From Calvatia gigantea (lineage: Eukaryota > Basidiomycota > Agaricomycetes > Agaricales > Lycoperdaceae), in NCBI GenBank assembly GCA_025093985.1, contig JACAAK010000001.1:2232001-2296000 (forward strand): DNA of 64,000 bases, given 5' to 3'. Positions 46,207 to 58,125 of this stretch are shown here, one piece after another (within the stretch, counting starts at the first letter, position 1; each line of letters starts with the position of its first letter). The position numbers were made by a program, and so were the translations under genes. Under the pieces are notes generated by a model. It saw only the letters and a program-made list of their open reading frames with translations, was not told where the DNA came from and ran no database searches.

Positions 46207-47399
46207 ATGAAATTCCTCATCACCCTTGTTCCTGTTGTAACTATCGCCTTGAGCCAGGCCTACCTGGTAATAGCATTTGATCCGTTTATATACCCCCACC
46301 TCACTGACCCTTTGAAAGGCTTCTTCTCATGGCGGCGTCATTGGCTACAAGATTGCAGGCACCTATTACAAAGGGTATGGTAACCCCTCTGGTTCGACTA
46401 CCCCACTGACAACCCTAGATTCATGGCCTACAACACACCCGTTGGCCAAACCTCAATTCAGGTATGGTGTTATAATTCTGGCGAATGTTAGTCACCGTAT
46501 TGATCTTTTATCCAGCGCGAATGGGACACATACGATCCGATCACAAACCCCACCGACAGCTCCTTAGCCTGCAACAAGAATGGCGCCACCCTAGGTAGTG
46601 GCCAACTCTCGGCCACGGTGGCCGCTGGAAGTCAAGTCACCGCGTACTGGAATCAATGGCCTCATACTATTGGGGTAAGTCACATTACTGTATCACCCAC
46701 GATCCCAGCTAAAATCATTCGATATGAAGCCTGTCATGGTCTATATGGCTCGGTGCCCGAGTAGTTGTGCTTCAGCCACACCCTCTTCATTATCCTGGGT
46801 GAGCAATAACTCATCACAGTGCTCCGACATCCTCGCCGCTCATGTTTCCTGTATTCTCTAGTTTAAGATTGACCAAGGTGGTTTAATTTCGGGAACTCTA
46901 ACTTCCGGTACATGGGCAATGGGTCAGCTTGTTGCCAATAATAACTCCTGGTATGTGTTTCTGGGCTGTGTTGGTCGTGACTTCGCGCAGACGCTGATGA
47001 GTGTGACAGGACCAGTACTATTCCAGGGAGCCTTGCTGCCGGGGAGTACATGATCAGGCACGAGGTCTGCTGAGTTGACACCCGACATTTTATGGCCTTC
47101 ACTGATCTGAGGCTGTCCCGTAGCTCCTTGCAATCCACACTTCCAACCAACCACAGTTCTACCCGGAGTGTGCACACTTGAGGGTCACAGGAGGCGGCAG
47201 TGCTCAGCCTTCCGGCGTGAGGTTCCCCGGTGCATACAAGGCGTATGTCACATTTTAATTTCTAGTGAGGAATAAGGTCACTGGCCGAGGACTCACTCCG
47301 TTATCTTTTAGTTCCGACCCTGGTGTTACGATCGACATCTACTCCCAGCCTACCGTCACCACTTACACCATTCCTGGGCCTGCAGTCTGGAGAGGATGA
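46207..47399 (+). CDS. AA9 lytic polysaccharide monooxygenase
   Basis: Secreted copper enzyme that oxidatively cleaves cellulose. Roughly 245 residues, without a carbohydrate-binding module. A signal peptide (MKFLITLVPVVTIALSQA) is followed after the first intron by YLASSHGGVIGYKIAG. If cleavage falls after ASS, the mature protein starts with the copper-binding His1. The family's HGGV start, YNTPVGQTSIQREWD, TYDPITNPTDSSLACN, VTAYWNQWPHTIGPV with the second copper His, SWFKIDQGGL, ANNNSWTSTIPGSL and SNQPQFYPECAHL with the axial-region Gln-x-Tyr are all present. The end YTIPGPAVWRG is typical. Seven or eight introns of about 50 bases interrupt it. It lies between housekeeping genes. Confidence 0.93.
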
Positions 47400-47530
47400 A
47401 GCCTTAATATCTGAATTCCAACAGGAAGTGTTCTTCCCCAATCCGTGTAGAACAGTAGTCACCTGATCAGTGATCAGGCAATAATTGTGGCTGTTGAAGA
47501 GATAACAATAAATATAACTTACACTTGGAA

Positions 47531-48871
47531 ATGGAAGAGGCTATCGACCATTTGGAAATTGCAACGCAACTTGGCGAGCAGCTCATCACCGCAATCTTGC
47601 AGAATACTCCTACTGAAGATATCAAGTCCCTCGTCGAAGCCGGGGCTCCCACCTGGTACCAGAACGAAGCCGAGGGAACATCGCCACTGCATGCAGCTGC
47701 CTACATTCGTAATCTTGAGCTTGTGCAATATCTAATTGAGAAAGGCGCGGTCTGGAACGCAGGTGCGCCCATTCCCATTCGCCACTTTGGGACAGATTGT
47801 AGACCGCGCCTCGCAGTGGACTATTTGCAAAACTACAGCAGGAGATATCGCTCTCTCCTTCAACGATACCGAAGTCTACAATACCATTCGGAATGCAGGT
47901 ATTCGTGCAGGTGCACCAACCTCTGACTACATCATAGAAGACGTAAGGTGACTGAAACTTTGCAGAACTACTGCTTGGAATAATTTCAGCACGAGGTAAT
48001 CTCGAGCCCGATTCATCAACAACCCTTGTGTTTCGCCAGACGGACGACACAGCGGCTGGGTCTTCTGAAAACTTCCTTTCATCCAGGCTCCGCTATACAA
48101 AGGACGAAACTGGACAAGACGTCTGCTTCATAGATGTAGATGGAGAAGAGGTTGGCGTCATGATGGGCTGGGAGACACCCATCATGGTGGAGACGGTGCA
48201 GTTCATCCACGATTCTCTGCCAGAGAGAGATAATCTCAGAATCTTGAATGTAGGGTTTGGTCTGGGCATTGTGAGTCTTGTCCGTCTACATCGTCCCAAT
48301 TTAGTTTAACCGTCCATCACCTTAGATCGATCGACTATTCCAAGCGCTACCAACACCGCCCTCACAACACGTTATCATCGAACCGCATCCCAATGTGCTG
48401 CAGTACATGAAAGACAACGGGTGGTATCAGAAACCTGGAGTCAAAGTCTTCGAGGGTAAATGGCAAGATTTCACAGAACAAGAAGACATCCCCAGCCTCG
48501 GGGCTTTCGATGTCATATACACTGACACATTCTCTGAGAGCTATCAGGATTTGCATCGGTTTTTCAAGCATCTACCTAATCTCCTTTCTGGTCCGAATGC
48601 TAGATTCAGCTTTTTCAACGGTCTTGGGGCCACAAGTAGGGCAAATCATCTTTTGAAGCCACAGTGACTAACAGCTGCGACAGATCCTTTGTTCTACGAC
48701 GTGTATACCCACATCGCTGAGCTCCAGCTTAATGACATTGGCCTTGACGTGCAGTGGTCTGATATAGATGTACGGCCTGAGAAGTACGATGAACGATGGG
48801 GTCGGAGTAGAGAGTACTTTACTGTTCCCATATACCGCCTTCCGCTAGCACGCCTCTCCACTTTACCCTAG
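47531..48871 (+). CDS. RMT2: Protein arginine N-methyltransferase 2
   Basis: Fungal type IV methyltransferase that modifies the delta nitrogen of arginine in ribosomal protein L12 in yeast. Roughly 370 residues. The N-terminal ankyrin-like part has TPTEDIKSLVEAGAPTWYQN, GTSPLHAAAYIRNLELVQYL and IEKGAVWNA, then across an intron TTAGDIALSFND. The methyltransferase domain has DVDGEEVGVMMGWETPIM, the SAM-binding ILNVGFGLGIIDRLFQ formed across an intron, HVIIEPHPNVLQYMKDNGWY, GAFDVIYTDTFSESYQDLH, and RFSFFNGLGATN leading into LFYDVYTHIAE. It ends LPLARLSTLP. The ATG at 47531 gives MEEAIDHLEIATQLG. Using the acceptor at the TAG near 47802 keeps the frame without any frameshift. Spacing to BET5 is 144 bases, same strand. 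Confidence 0.93.
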
Positions 48872-49015
48872 GATTAAATCGGTTAACGAATTTGAAATAG
48901 GTTTTGGCTAAGTACTTACATAGTGTCCGTTTAGCGTTTAAGTGTTACCGCATCATTACCCTCGGTCTCAGTCACTTCGCCGTCACATGCCCTTCCACAC
49001 TCGACATCGGCCACA

Positions 49016-49798
49016 ATGACGATCTACAGTCTTTATATCTTCGATCGGTGTGTCTTTCTCACTTTCACCAACCCCGAAGTAGTTATGAACCCAAACCCAG
49101 CCATTGCATGTGCGTTTACTATCAGGACTGGCATCGCACAAGACGCCCAAAGCCCGCCGTCGAGGGCAATATTTTACCCGCTGTGTCTCAAGCTGTATCG
49201 TCTGCAATCATAGCAGACAAGTCGACCGTAAATGCATCGACCTTCAGCAGTCCACGAAATACACTCTCGTCCTCGACCGGAATCGTTGTCGCGACAAATG
49301 ACAGCACTGCGGGGCCCACACCACCGCCGCCTCCATCTTCAAATCTCCTCACTCAACGCCAACATCAGCAACAGCGACAACAGGGAGCAGTTAGTACTGG
49401 TCTTCCATTCGACGAAGAAGCAAAGCTAGTTTATGGAGTAGTGCTTTCATTGAGAAATATGGTCAAGAAATTATCAGGACGGTACGTACCTGGTTCAAAT
49501 AATCAGCAAGCTTCTGGGAACACATCCTCCTAGGGACGAGTTGTTCACAAGTTATCGGACGTCAACGTACAAGTTGCATCTTCATGAAACAGTTTCGGGT
49601 TACAAATTCATCATGCTAAGTGACCCCAAGACAGACTCCCTCCGCTTCGTCCTTCGACAGATATATGCGGGTCCATTCATAGAATACGTTGTCCGGAACC
49701 CTCTCGTGAAGATGGATTCCAAAGAACATGGGGTTGACAATGAGTACTTTCGTGCGAGCACTGACAGGCTAGTCCGAGGACTCTCTGTATTTGCGTAA
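49016..49798 (+). CDS. BET5: TRAPP complex subunit Bet5/TRAPPC1
   Basis: Core subunit of TRAPP, the exchange factor for Ypt1/Rab1 in ER-Golgi transport; longin fold. Exons 49016-49047, 49101-49481 and 49534-49798 give 225 residues. The first exon encodes MTIYSLYIFDR, followed by HCMCVYYQDWHRTRRPKP. The conserved C-terminal half has AKLVYGVVLSLRNMVKKLSG, RDELFTSYRTSTYKLHLHET, SGYKFIMLSDPKTDSLRFVL and QIYAGPFIEYVVRNPL. Between the two lies a low-complexity insertion of about 70 residues rich in Ser, Thr, Pro and Gln, placing this protein well above the roughly 145-160 residues of yeast and human. It lies tail-to-tail with FUN30. Confidence 0.93.
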
Positions 49799-49956
49799 AA
49801 TAGCCAAATCGCCATACAATGTGTTGTCTAAATAAGGGGGATGTTGCAATAGAACGATTTCAAAATCTATCCATATATCAAAGATAGGAAATGGGTCGGT
49901 TGTCGAAATTGCCTCAGAAATGCAAAAATCTCGGTGGCTGTCAGGCAGTGGTTCTG

Positions 49957-52900
49957 TTACTTCGTCGATGTCCTGTCCTTATCCCTGTTATCCTGCTGTT
50001 TCTCGAATTGTTGTCTCAACACCGTTATCAAGGATTTCTTCATCTCTCTCTCAGGTGCACTCTCTCCTTTCTCGTCCGGATCGGCTGCGACAGCTTCATC
50101 AAGGGCAAGTTTCGTTTGACCAAGTCTCAGCATGTCCTCTTCTATGGTCCCCCGAGAGATCAGCTTAACGACCTCGACATCTCGTTTCTGGCCAATACGG
50201 TAGGCACGATCCTGGGCTTGTTTGTCGTTGTGAGGGTTGAAATCTTGATCGAACCTGGAGCTACGGTCGAAGACAGGTTACTGGGACGGACTAGAAGAAC
50301 TCACATAATGACCACGGATGCTGCCGTCAGATTGATCCCCATTCCCCCAGCTTTGGTTGACAGAAGAAATACAGGGATGTTTGAGTCTTCTGCAAACTCA
50401 TCCACCAGTGTCTGTCGGAGATCTACAGGCGTACTGCCTGTTAAGATTAGAAAACGAATCTTCTTGTGATTCAATATGGCTTGCAGAATATTTAAAATCT
50501 GGGTGAACTGAAACAACGTCGGTTCATTGCATCTCAGGGAGTATAAAGGCGGTGGACTCACTTGAGAGAAGATCAGAATCTTCCGTCCTTCTTCCCTATA
50601 TTTTTCCAAGAGTTTTAGAAGAACAACGACTTTGCCGGCCTCGAGGTAACAACCATCGGCCTGGAGAAATTTCTTTGTTGACTTCGGGGACTCAGTATCA
50701 ATAGTTGGGTAGAAGAACATACGATCGCACCTTGTATGTTTTACAAAACACCTGAAGCTCGGCATCTGTCATCACTGACATATCCTCCTTGACCAAGTCA
50801 TAAAGAGCGCCACGCTTCTTGAAGTCTGGCTCCTTCAAGAGCTGTTTCGTAATGCTCGATAAGATGTTATCCGTGAACCGCGTTCTGAACAGCATTGGAT
50901 GTGAAGCAGCTTTCCGCAAATCCATAAGGACATTAGAGCTGTTCTCCGTATAGGTCTTATCCTTCGCTCTTCCATTCGCTTTCGCGGTTTTCTTGTCTCC
51001 GCCGCTATTATCAGACCCTGAATTCTTGTCTTCCATCTCCAGGATTGCGCGCCTCGAGCGGCGCAGAGCGTCGGTGTAAATCGACTTCTGCAAATCTGTC
51101 ATTTCACACCATTCGATTCTCTCGGATTTCTGAGGTAGATCTTGTAATACTTGGTCTTTACGACGCCGCAGGACGAAAGGTGTCATCATTTTCTTGGCCC
51201 GGGATATCCGCTCCTGGGAAAGTAATGTAACCTTGGAGTCGCCTTTGACTTTGAAGATTGCTCGCATTTCTCCAATGGTGTCGGCGAATTGCTCCGGAAG
51301 GATGAAATTCATTAGGGACTGGCACATGTTATCAGCATGTAGCAGATAGCAAAGAGCCACCTTGACGTACCACCAGCTCTTGGAGGTTGTTCTGCAACGG
51401 TGTCCCTGTCAACAGAAGCCGCCACCGAGAGCCGAATTTGAGTAAGGTCTGGTATCGTTGAGATTGAAAGTTTTTAAGAACGTGGCCTTCGTCGTAAATA
51501 CAGCACTAATCCCAGTTAGGTATGATACGGAGGACTCGGGGGCATTACTCACATCCCAATTGATTTTCCGGAAGAATTTCCGATCTCTGTCGTCACCTTG
51601 CGCCAGCGTGTATGTCGTTATTAGTACCTCCCACCCTTCACCGCGCGCGCTGTTACACATCTGGGTGCCCAGCAACGTTTCCCGGAGATGAGGACGCTCT
51701 CCCTTTCCGGCATAGTAGGTTTGGACTGATATTGAAGGCGCAAAGCGAGCAAACTCGCGACACCAGTTTTCTAGCGTCGATGAACTAAACCAGTTTATAA
51801 TTTTAGCGTAGTCCTGGGGAAGGACCAGAGACGAGAGACTTACGGGACAATCACTAGGTGTGGACCCTTGTGGCCTTTTTCTTTCAAGTGCGCGAGAAAG
51901 CTGATGACTTGAACCGTTTTACCCAGCCCTTTCAAAGGATGAGTAAAAGAATATTCAGTTGAACCAACCACATACCCATTTCATCAGCCAAGATGCAACT
52001 GAGATTATTGCGGTACAAAAGATTAAGCCAATTAACTCCCAAGAGTTGATATACCTTTAGTTGGACGTTTGGAGACAAGATCGACGGTTGTTTGGTAAGA
52101 TGGTCTTTGGTTTTTTCGGGTCTGACATTCGTGGTAGTCGTCAGACTGATTGAGCCATCTTCGATAACATCCGGCACCGCCGACAGTGGGTCCATTTTAA
52201 TTTTGCCTTTATCGATTGCGTCAGGTATACCCCAGGATGCGATGGAGGTACGCAGGCGGGCCCCAATGTTTTCACATTCTTCCAAGATTGAGTCAACAGC
52301 ACCATACCCACTGAAAATCTCGACACATTCTTCGAACAAGCGTGGGCTGATACCAGCAGGTCCAGCCTTCTTCTTCCCTTGCCCAAGTCTGATATTGAGG
52401 TCGCCTACAGACGCGAACGGTCGTAAGTTGATGATAGTATTTGCTTGTTCGGGTGTGCAACCTTCGTGTGGTTAAAGCGTGTACCCCAATGGATAGAAAA
52501 GGGCTTACCTGTTAGCTCTTGTATCCCCTCGCTACCCGTCGTATTCAGATAATCTAATGCACGAATTTCGTGATTATTTTCAGCCCCGTCACGTTTTTTC
52601 GCTCTTTCATCGTCACTATATTGAGCCTCTCCCTCAGATTCCGAGTCGAGCACCAGCGCCTTAGGGCGTTTTCGACGAGCACGTGCGATGACAGGGGTGG
52701 CTGGAGTTTGTAAGGTCTCAACGGTCGGAGCCCCTTCATTCTTCGGGGTGCTCTGTGTTCTGGTTTCGAGGGTTATCCGGTTAGCGTAGATCATGGACTT
52801 TTTCCCTTTCTCCCTGGCTGCTAATCTCTGGGCGCGGGTTGCTTCTTCCACTTCTCTCACCCGTCCTACGTCATCCTTTTCTGCCTTATCCGGACTGGGG

Positions 52901-53793
52901 GCGGATGGAGACCAAGTAGGATCCGACATCAAAGCAGTGGCCCGCTGAAAATTGTAGCCTGATTGTCTCCAGGCAGCACGGATGCGAGTTCGTGGCTCTC
53001 CAGGCATAGTCATCTCAAACTTGATGAAGTCGGGATCAGTGAAGGGATCAACAGGAGTGTCAGTGGAAGATAAGGGTTGGCGAAAGCTGCGGGGGTTGGA
53101 CGAGAGACGGGAGATATCTGGCAGGGAATCTTCTGAAGACACAGAAAGAGCATCGGACACTGTCCGTGGTCTGGGACTTGGGCGTTGCAAGTCGATGGGA
53201 AGGGGAGGTGACATGGATGGCGCGTCCCCCGGACGACCTCGATTGAGGCGCTTACGAGGGGGACCTTCATCTTGAGAAGGATCGCAGGGGGTCTCAGCGT
53301 TTGGACGTTGGCGACGCGTCGATGCGTGAAAAGCTGTGCTGGAAGATAGAAGTCCGCTGGGTGCACTTAAGGAATCCGCCGCCATAAACGCCGTATTCGG
53401 CGACCACATCTTAGGCTGTGTGCCGTTGTGGAGGGGCGCCACGTCATATCCTCTGCGATAACCATACGGTTCATAAGGCCGTTGTATTTCGTCTTGACTT
53501 AGTGGACTGGAATTAGGGACAAGGATATTGCCAGGGGAAGAGGGGGTGACAGGGAAGAATCTCGAGGTAACCGTTCCATCGCGAGACTGGGCAGGGGGCG
53601 GCTGAGCGCCGACGAACGAAGTAGCGGCGGACAGTGCTGCATTCTGTTGAGCAGCCTGCTTGCTTTTGTTGAATCGTAGTTGGTCTAGGGCTGCTTTCTG
53701 GTAGCAGTGTTCGGCAATTCATCAGAAAATCATGAAAAAAATTAAAACAGCACCTCTGACCTTATTGGCGGCAGCCTGCACGTCAGAGGACAT
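49957..53793 (-). CDS. FUN30: SNF2-family remodeller Fun30/SMARCAD1-like
   Basis: Chromatin-remodelling ATPase of the Fun30 class, acting in heterochromatin silencing and DNA end resection in yeast. Roughly 1,100 residues. Exon 1 is short (ATG 53791-53793, [11 protein letters not shown]), joined to [21 protein letters not shown] long disordered region follows, then a CUE-like segment ([20 protein letters not shown]) and helical spacer. The helicase core has [39 protein letters not shown] with Walker [10 protein letters not shown] (the DEGH variant of motif II), [56 protein letters not shown] and [19 protein letters not shown]. The C-terminal tail ends KDRTSTK at TAA 49957-49959. The core is unmistakable; the N-terminal exon is inferred. 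Confidence 0.93.
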
Positions 53794-55087
53794 CCGTGCT
53801 GCCAACAGCGTCTACGTCGCAATCGTTAATATAGGGAGAGAGGGGAACGAGATGTTTGCAGACTGGACCGAGCGGCTGCCACAGGTAAGCTGGTGGAGTA
53901 GGTTGTGCAAGGTAGGAACAAGACCTTACAAGCCGTGCATGTCAGGCTTCTTACGTCGGAGTCAAAATGTGGCGAGTATAAGTATATTAAGTCCCATTTT
54001 GTGTACGAAAACCAGCCCGTATCTGGCTTGTAGACTACAGCAGATGGTATTGTATGGCCCGCTACTGAGGGAAGTACAACACTCAGGTGACAATGTTTGA
54101 CTAAACACACCCAACAAGCAACTCATTTAAGGCAGAACATACTGCAGCTGGCGTATATTTTGAAATGATTTTCTTCATGACACAACGAGTAACAAATAAT
54201 CAACCTTCAAGCTTCAGGAGTGACAATGATTAGCACCAATATAAGGTTTACCGACTTTGATAGGACAACCACTGAATGGGATCAACCAAGATGCTCGACG
54301 AGCAGCAAGATAAGATGTAAAGGCGTGTAGACAAAGCCCACCCCTCATGAAACAAGGCTCTCTTCTGATTCTAGTAACTGCCAAATAGCCTTAGAACCAA
54401 GACAAGCGCATGGAATGATCCAGGAAAGCTTGGCAAGGATACTACAGCACCACGAAAACTAGGGCGGCGCAAGAGTCACTAAGATTTGAAAAGTGAATAA
54501 CCCAGGAATAAAGTCCTGGCTGGATGTGCGTTACGTACACAGATTACGGGACTAGTTGCTGAAAAGCGGTCACGAGCAAACGCATCAAACTCCGGCAGTA
54601 ACAAATAACACAGGCCTTGAAGGACGGACACGTGTCTCAGACATGTACCCGGTTGCGAAGAATTGAACCGGTCAACTATTAGTTAGCTCAAAACCTGTTC
54701 TAGGGCGCGTAGAGGTTATAGAGCCAAAGGTCTCGACCAACAAAAACTGCAAGGACGTCCATGGCTGTCCAGTTTCGGCATGGTGGGTCCAGACATACGA
54801 ATTGTTGTCACAGGATAGCAAAGCAAATACGTTATCAAAGAGGATGAAAGATGCATTTCCGGGTCTGAGAAAACAAGGCGAGGAGGGAATGGACGGAGCT
54901 GGTAAGATGGGTGATGGTGGTGTCAGGACAACCTCTTGTCACGGTGCTCAGTCACATATCTGCACAAATGTGACTACAATTCATATCTTCCCATCACGTG
55001 GGGGCACAGCTGCGCCAGCCCAATGACTGCGTCACCGCAGGCACAGCGACCGCCTCAAGTCATCTTTGTTTGTAACGACCACCTGTC
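53794..55087. other. 1.3 kb gap between FUN30 and carrier-like gene
   Basis: Divergent intergenic region with no supported gene. Frames at 53732-54100 and 54802-55026 lack domains. A 6-bp stem hairpin (AACCGG/CCGGTT) lies near 54650 but has no tRNA or terminator context. Confidence 0.45.
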
Positions 55088-56321
55088 ATGTTCCTCGGGC
55101 CTTTCGACACAATAGTTCTGTTCCTTTCCTTAGGGATAAGTTTGCTCATAGTCGTGCCATTTACTGGCGTATTAGTCAGATTCCGGGCGAACTACAACCC
55201 CAAGGCACTCCAACTCGATGCAGAGGGTGGTGCGGTCCCTCACACAGGACCAGTAATCAACTCGTACTTCTCCATGATGTCCAGGGTATGGAAATTCGAG
55301 GTGGGCCCGTCTTATTAATGCATGATATATGAACTCGTTGACTAACAATGCACTCAAGGGTATTGCTGGCCTCTACAAGGGTCTGAGTATGTATAGGCCC
55401 CAAACCAGAAACTCACCAAATCTAACATTCCACAGTGCCTACCGCAATAAGCACGTTCTTTGTATCAATCTTGATATTGATTTTCATGGAAACGCCAAAA
55501 CCTCGACATGGTAGATACAGAGCGCCTGAGGCTAGTCTCTTGGTAAGTTCATACACCAGAATACCCTTCATATTCTCATAAATTGAAAGGGGACATTCGT
55601 TTATAGTATTGGCATGATGTTAATCTCACTTCCTACTGCCATTATCACGTATAGGTAAGAAGAGCACTGGCTATATGCCTTCTCCCATGACCCAACTGAG
55701 CAACGACCAGATCAATCACAACGCCACACAAGTTGGGATACTTGAACCCCTCGAAGTCCCTTCGGATTCTCTTGACCTTAACTGAAAGGAAGAAGCCCTG
55801 GATTTTATACCTGACACCTGGGTTGTTGCCCACCGAAATGCTCCACCTTGGCATTGTTATCCTCCTCTTGAGCCCGCTCCACCGACTTCTTCTCCCGGCT
55901 GTCGTTAACCCAGACCTTGACTCTACTGATATATCACTCTGGAAAGCTGTCGTATACTTCATCATTGTTGCGATCGCCACCATAATTCTTGCACCTTTGG
56001 AAGTGATTGCCACACGCTTGGCTATCCAACGCAACCACGCGGCTTCTGAATATAATTCAGTCTCGCAAGAAGTTGAAGATAATGGCGAAGAGACTGTCGA
56101 GTACTCGGGAACGGATGAAGATGTCATCGGGTACGTCTTATCGTCGTTTTCATTCCCAAACTCACACCCCTGACCCTTTTCTAAGCTTAAGGCACGAAGG
56201 AGATCCATACACCGGACTGGTGGACTGCGCGAAACGCATTATTGACGAAGAAGGTATAATGACTCTTTACCGCGCGTGGTGGGTTACCCTGTTGGGTGGT
56301 TTAGCTAGCGCTTTTGCATGA
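55088..56321 (+). CDS. Divergent mitochondrial carrier-like protein
   Basis: Roughly 320-residue membrane protein with the threefold layout of the SLC25 mitochondrial carrier family but weak signatures. Start MFLGPFDTIVLFLSLGISLL; first repeat has PFTGVLVRFRANYNP where carriers have PxDxxKxR; then FEGIAGLYKGLMPTAISTFF, across introns, with the G-x4-Y-x-G matrix-helix motif. The second repeat has LPTAIITYRSITTPHKLGY. The third has APLEVIATRLAIQRN, nearer the consensus, and GIMTLYRAWWVTLLGGLASA at the end. Six or seven exons with short introns; the last TGA is at 56319-56321. Loss of charged gate residues in repeats 1 and 2 suggests a non-classical carrier, possibly like the fusion protein Ugo1 or SLC25A46; that is inference. 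Substrate unknown. Confidence 0.75.
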
Positions 56322-58125
56322 AAATTGCAAGTAGTTTGTAGTCCCAGCACATCTCATTTACATCAATGATCAAACGGATTTCCTTCTTCATATCTTTGCA
56401 AAACGAGCCGATACAGGCATCGTAGGGCTTGGCGGGGCCTTTAAATTTGCTTCGATGAGTCTATTGGACAGTGAAACCCTTCTCTCGGCGAAATATCACA
56501 AGCCTTGGTCTAAGTTGCTTCCCGTAGGGTGTGGTGGGTTTTCGGCGCACCATTAAGCCAACTGCCAGACATAGCACATCGGGCGGGTATTAGAGGACGT
56601 CCTAACTGAGCTATGGGGACCACGCCGATTAAAATGGCGAAGTCTGCCAAAACCGCATCTTGGCAAATACTTAACTAGTCGGCGCGATTCTCATAAATGC
56701 CAGAAGAATCGAATAGTAGGTCCAGATAATACCCGGAGTTCGGTATATACTGTGTCCAGCCTCTTGTTGAAAGGAGCATGAATAACTAGTCATTCAGTCA
56801 ACCCTATTGCCCAACCCCTGGTTAATGGAAGCCTTTCTTGAACTGACCATCCACGTTGCTCGCCAGTGAGAATTAGTCATCTTTTTCGAACTGACACCAA
56901 GGTACACATGCCCTCGGTATTCTTTGGTGTTACTTACGTAGACTAGGTGAAACGCCCACATGGATTGCAACCTGGAAGGTTGTATCATAGGCAGCCAGTT
57001 ATGGTTCGCACGTCATCGCTTTGCGGTAGATAGCTTATCTCGGCCTTGGCATTGGTGACATCGCTTGTTACTCACAAACACCTTCGTCGGTGTTTTAGGC
57101 AACTGAACAATTTCGAGCGCTTGCAGAATGCGTGTCATTCGGAATCAGGGCCTGATATTCCGTAAACGCGTACGTCCATTGCGATGGATGCTCATTGTCC
57201 ATTACCTTTAACTGGTCTTAGTGAGTGCGCCATAGGTAAAATCAATGGAGCAAAGTTTACAGGTGTCGCTGAACACAATATAGATAGTCCCCGGTACTAG
57301 GGAAGATTGGTCCCAGCAGGGAAGGTTACCCGAGTCGGACAATGATGAAGAGTGAGTGTTTGAGTGGGAAGGTCCTCGGTTTTAGCATTTACACTCCTTG
57401 TTGATGGGATCATCAGCGGTCTATAAGCGACCTTTGCTCTGGTCCATGGACCAGTGGCTTGCCAACACGTGGCTAAGATTCGGCTCACGGGTGTTGGAGT
57501 GGTTTGGGTCGTTGCCCTGTCAAGTCGAATCGGACAGGGGTCGTTCACCCGAACTCCGGTATCATATCGTACCTTCCTGTTCAACCAAGCGGGGTGGCCA
57601 AGCAAGGTGGTGAGTATGATGACGAAATTGGTGTGCAGCCAAGTCCTTTGTCGACCTCGTCGCGAAACGGAGGGGGACAGTGTCTGAAGATCTGAAGCTT
57701 GAAGTGTCTGAGTGGGTCCTTCTTCGGCGCTTGCCCTCATATCTGATGTCTCAAAACCTCTGGGTTAGCGGATCTGATTTGTTGCTGCTTCCTTCCCCGG
57801 AATACTGGCGACGGTGATATCGACCCAGGAGATCTGCCTTTACGAGAAGCGATATGATAGACCAATTCTTGCTGCCTTCCCACGGTGGTTGAGGATTCAC
57901 GTTACGATCTAGTCCTTCCGATGTCCTAGCAAGTTAAAACTCGGTTTTCTCTCGGGTCTTTGCCCTGAATACCATTGGAGGTAATGGTTCGACCTGCTTC
58001 GATCTCGCAGAGCGTTCAATAGAACTTCCTAATCTGAAACTGCCAAGACCTTCTGTAGCTACAAATACTTTGCATTCTTCAAAAAGGCATGCCCTCCACT
58101 ACTCTGGACAGAAAGACATTGCACA
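56322..58125. other. 1.8 kb gap with degenerate sequence
   Basis: I see no intact gene. A tRNA 5'-half-like sequence with an A-box lies on the minus strand at 56584-56625. An imperfect repeat links 57346-57380 and 57691-57730. An open minus-strand frame at 57297-57740 lacks any domain and looks incidental. The right part must hold the promoter of the Zn2Cys6 gene. Confidence 0.45.

Noticed and set aside
10576..53793. Functional cluster of membrane-traffic genes (TM9, VPS8, COG2, BET5)
   Set aside because: They are spread over 40 kb among unrelated genes on both strands, with no shared promoter; fungal housekeeping genes are common enough for chance.
54620..54700. Possible tRNA or terminator near an AACCGG/CCGGTT hairpin
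   Set aside because: The T-loop-like sequence has no matching acceptor, D or anticodon arms, and no gene ends nearby.
57297..57740. 147-codon minus-strand frame
   Set aside because: No recognisable domain; it sits in apparently degenerate sequence and shadows a plus-strand frame of similar quality.
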